Shown here in pieces: positions 62,249 to 64,000 of a stretch of DNA of 64,000 nucleotides. This stretch comes from JAOPZW01 sp963806015. Its GTDB lineage: Bacteria; Actinomycetota; Thermoleophilia; Solirubrobacterales; Solirubrobacteraceae. The DNA is taken from assembly GCA_963806015.1 (NCBI GenBank), contig CAWDWM010000005.1:310001-374000 (forward strand), written 5' to 3'. Within the stretch, counting starts at the first letter, position 1. The number at the start of each line of letters is the position of its first letter. Below the pieces are notes generated by a model. The model saw only the letters and a program-made list of their open reading frames with translations. It did no database searches and was not told where the DNA came from. A program made the translations under genes and the position numbers.

Positions 62249-63373
62249 TCATACCGGGATCACGACGTAGCGTCCACCCGCCGCGCGCCGCAGATGTCCC
62301 ATGAGCTCCAGCTCCGTGAGAGCCGCCAGGGTGGGCGCGACCTCCGCCGGCACGCGCGCCAGCGACGCGAGCGTGTCGCGCCCATCGGCGACCGCACCGA
62401 GCAGCGCCCGCAGGCGTGGCTCGAGATGCAGGATCGTGGCCTCGTGGCGATCGACGCCCACCGCGACGTCGAGGGCGTCGGCGGCGTCGCGGATGACCGT
62501 GGCGCCGTCGCGCAGCAGCGCGTTGGTGCCCGCCGAGCGCCACGCCGTGACCGGGCCGGGCACCGCCCCGACGTCGCGTCCGATGTCGATGGCGATCTCC
62601 GCGGTGATGAGCGAGCCCGAACGCCGCGCCGCCTCGACCACGATCGTCATGTGCCCCAGCGCGGCGATGATGCGATTGCGGGCCGGAAAGCACCAGCGCA
62701 TCGCCACGAACCCCGGCGGCAGCTCGCCGATCGCGCAGCCGCGCTCGACGATGACGCCGTGCAGGCGCGCCTTGCTCGGCGGATAGGGCACGTCCGCCCC
62801 ACCCGCCAGCACCGCCACCGTCCGCCCGCTGGACTCGAGTGCCCCGCCGTGAGCGGCGCTGTCGACCCCCAGCGCCATCCCGCTGACGACCGTGACGCCG
62901 GCAGCCGCCAACCCGCGCCCCAGCGCGCGCGCCACCTCCAGTCCGTCGGCCGACGCGCGCCGCGTCCCGACGACGGCCACCGCGCGCGGTCCCTGCTCGA
63001 GGTCGGAGCCGACGAGCCCCTCCAGTCGGCTGACCCCACCGGCGACGAAGAGCGTCGCGGGCGCGTCGTCGAGATCGCGCAGGCGCGCGGGGTACGCCAC
63101 GTCGTGGCGACACGCGGCTTCCAGCCCCGACCGCGCGACCGCCTCGCGCAGCGCATCGATGTCCAGGCGTTCGAACTCCTCGGCGATCGCGCCGGCGCGC
63201 GCTCCCCCCAGGCCGGCGACGAGTTGCTCCTCCGAAAGCGCGAGGATCTCGCGCAGGCGCCGCCGCTGGTGGCGGGCGATCTCGATCGCTCCGGCCAGCC
63301 GCGCGATGAGCCAGGTCCGCGCCAGGCAGGGCGCGCACGCCCGGGCGGCACCCGCCTCGGTGGCGGGGCTCAT
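62249..63373 (-). CDS. dprA: DNA-processing protein DprA/Smf
   Basis: The 374-aa protein has a helical N-terminus, the Rossmann-like core with VAVVGTRRASADGLEVARAL, VVSGMALGVDSAAHGGALE, LAGGADVPYPPSKARL and RNRIIAALGHMTIVVEAARR, and a C-terminal winged helix. DprA loads RecA on incoming single-stranded DNA in natural transformation. ATG 63373 overlaps the comM-like stop by 4 bp, the classic comM-dprA order. Confidence 0.95.
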   Translation of the reverse strand: MSPATEAGAARACAPCLARTWLIARLAGAIEIARHQRRRLREILALSEEQLVAGLGGARAGAIAEEFERLDIDALREAVARSGLEAACRHDVAYPARLRDLDDAPATLFVAGGVSRLEGLVGSDLEQGPRAVAVVGTRRASADGLEVARALGRGLAAAGVTVVSGMALGVDSAAHGGALESSGRTVAVLAGGADVPYPPSKARLHGVIVERGCAIGELPPGFVAMRWCFPARNRIIAALGHMTIVVEAARRSGSLITAEIAIDIGRDVGAVPGPVTAWRSAGTNALLRDGATVIRDAADALDVAVGVDRHEATILHLEPRLRALLGAVADGRDTLASLARVPAEVAPTLAALTELELMGHLRRAAGGRYVVIPV

Positions 63374-64000
63374 GCCGCCACCCCCACGCCGTCACTGCGC
63401 TCCTGGCGATACCCGAGCGCAGCCACGACGTGCTCGCGGCGAACCTCGTCGCTGGCCGCGAGGTCGGCGATCGTGCGCGCCAGGCGCAGGGTGCGATCGC
63501 GCCCGCGAGCACTGAGGTCCCCGCGGCGATAGGAGTCCAGCAGCGGCCGCTCGACGTCGCCGGGCAGCCGCACATGGCGGCGCAGCAGCCGCGCGTCCAT
63601 GTGCCCGTTGCACGTGACGCCCGTCCCGGCGAGGCGCTCGAGCTGGCGCTCGCGCGCCGCGGTCACGCGGGCGCGTTCGGTCTCCGAGGATGCCGTGGAA
63701 TCCTGCGCCAGGCGCTCGGCGTCGGGGCGCTGGACGTGGACGAGGAGGTCGATGCGGTCGAGCAGCGGGCCGCTCAACCGGCGGGCATAGCGAGCGAGCT
63801 CGCCCTCGCTGCAGCGGCAGCGCCGCGACGGTGCGTAGCCGCACGGGCACGGGTTGGTGGCGGCGACGAGCAGGAAGCGCGTCGGGAAGGTCGCGGTGCG
63901 CTGGCCGCGCACGATGGCCACGCGACCGTCCTCCAGCGGCTGGCGCAGCGCTTCGAGCGCCGGCCGCGGGAACTCGGACAGCTCGTCGAGGAACAGGACC
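63370..64000 (-). CDS. ComM/YifB-type Mg-chelatase-like AAA ATPase, 5' end outside window
   Basis: The 210 visible codons cover the C-terminal part: LFLDELSEFPRPALEALRQP (Walker B region), ATNPCPCGYAPSRRCRCSEG with a cysteine cluster, LSGPLLDRIDLLVHVQR and the C-terminal lid helix ARTIADLAASDEVRREHVVA. In transformable bacteria ComM drives branch migration during DNA integration. The N-terminus lies past base 64000. Confidence 0.9.
   Translation of the reverse strand, partial: VLFLDELSEFPRPALEALRQPLEDGRVAIVRGQRTATFPTRFLLVAATNPCPCGYAPSRRCRCSEGELARYARRLSGPLLDRIDLLVHVQRPDAERLAQDSTASSETERARVTAARERQLERLAGTGVTCNGHMDARLLRRHVRLPGDVERPLLDSYRRGDLSARGRDRTLRLARTIADLAASDEVRREHVVAALGYRQERSDGVGVAA

Overview
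This window comes from a very GC-rich bacterium with long, tightly packed co-oriented gene runs. Many starts overlap the previous stop by 4 bp (ATGA, GTGA or TTGA), and several promoters lie so close to the start codon that leaderless mRNAs are likely. A WhiG/FliA-type sigma factor, an STAS antagonist, a PotABCD-type transporter, GTG/TTG starts and many MarR/TetR/ArsR regulators fit an actinobacterium. A Thermoleophilia (Solirubrobacterales-like) source is my inference. No rRNA, tRNA, CRISPR array or insertion sequence was seen, and no gene-free gap exceeds 300 bp.

Layout. 1-13.5 kb: mixed metabolism. It holds an FAH-family hydrolase (cut by the window edge), a DUF899 protein, secreted propeller-like proteins, a two-gene split transketolase facing a SoxR-type regulator, a secreted SGNH hydrolase, and a three-gene sugar/polyol operon (SDR, Gfo/Idh/MocA, sugar isomerase). 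A small HD hydrolase, half a CHAD domain and an STAS protein follow. 13.5-28.5 kb: an almost unidirectional catabolic island. It contains two PYROXD2/CrtI-like flavoproteins, a DAO-type oxidase, an ADP-forming acyl-CoA synthetase, an acyl-CoA dehydrogenase, a TetR regulator, an unusual TetR-hotdog fusion, a polyamine-type ABC transporter (potDBCA order) and a Rieske oxygenase. The likely theme is uptake and oxidation of an amine or betaine followed by CoA-ester chemistry, with acyl-CoA sensing.

28.6-41.7 kb: ion and metal homeostasis. CorA is followed by a Kdp potassium system with several oddities. KdpD is split into two genes about 8 kb apart, the structural order is F-A-C-B, an extra 26-aa membrane peptide precedes kdpF, and a frameshifted kdpA remnant closes the operon. 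An ArsR-ArsC fusion, a VOC protein and a ChrA transporter sit between the kdpDE half and kdpF.

41.9-64 kb: housekeeping and envelope genes. These include a PilB/GspE ATPase, RNase HI, an EF-G-like GTPase, MarR, VOC and cupin proteins, the WhiG-type sigma factor and XerD. A secreted carboxylesterase, an L,D-transpeptidase, an epimerase/PlsC pair, an alpha/beta hydrolase and IlvD follow. ThiD, a VapBC pair, DprA and the C-terminal part of a ComM-like AAA ATPase, cut by the window edge, end the window.
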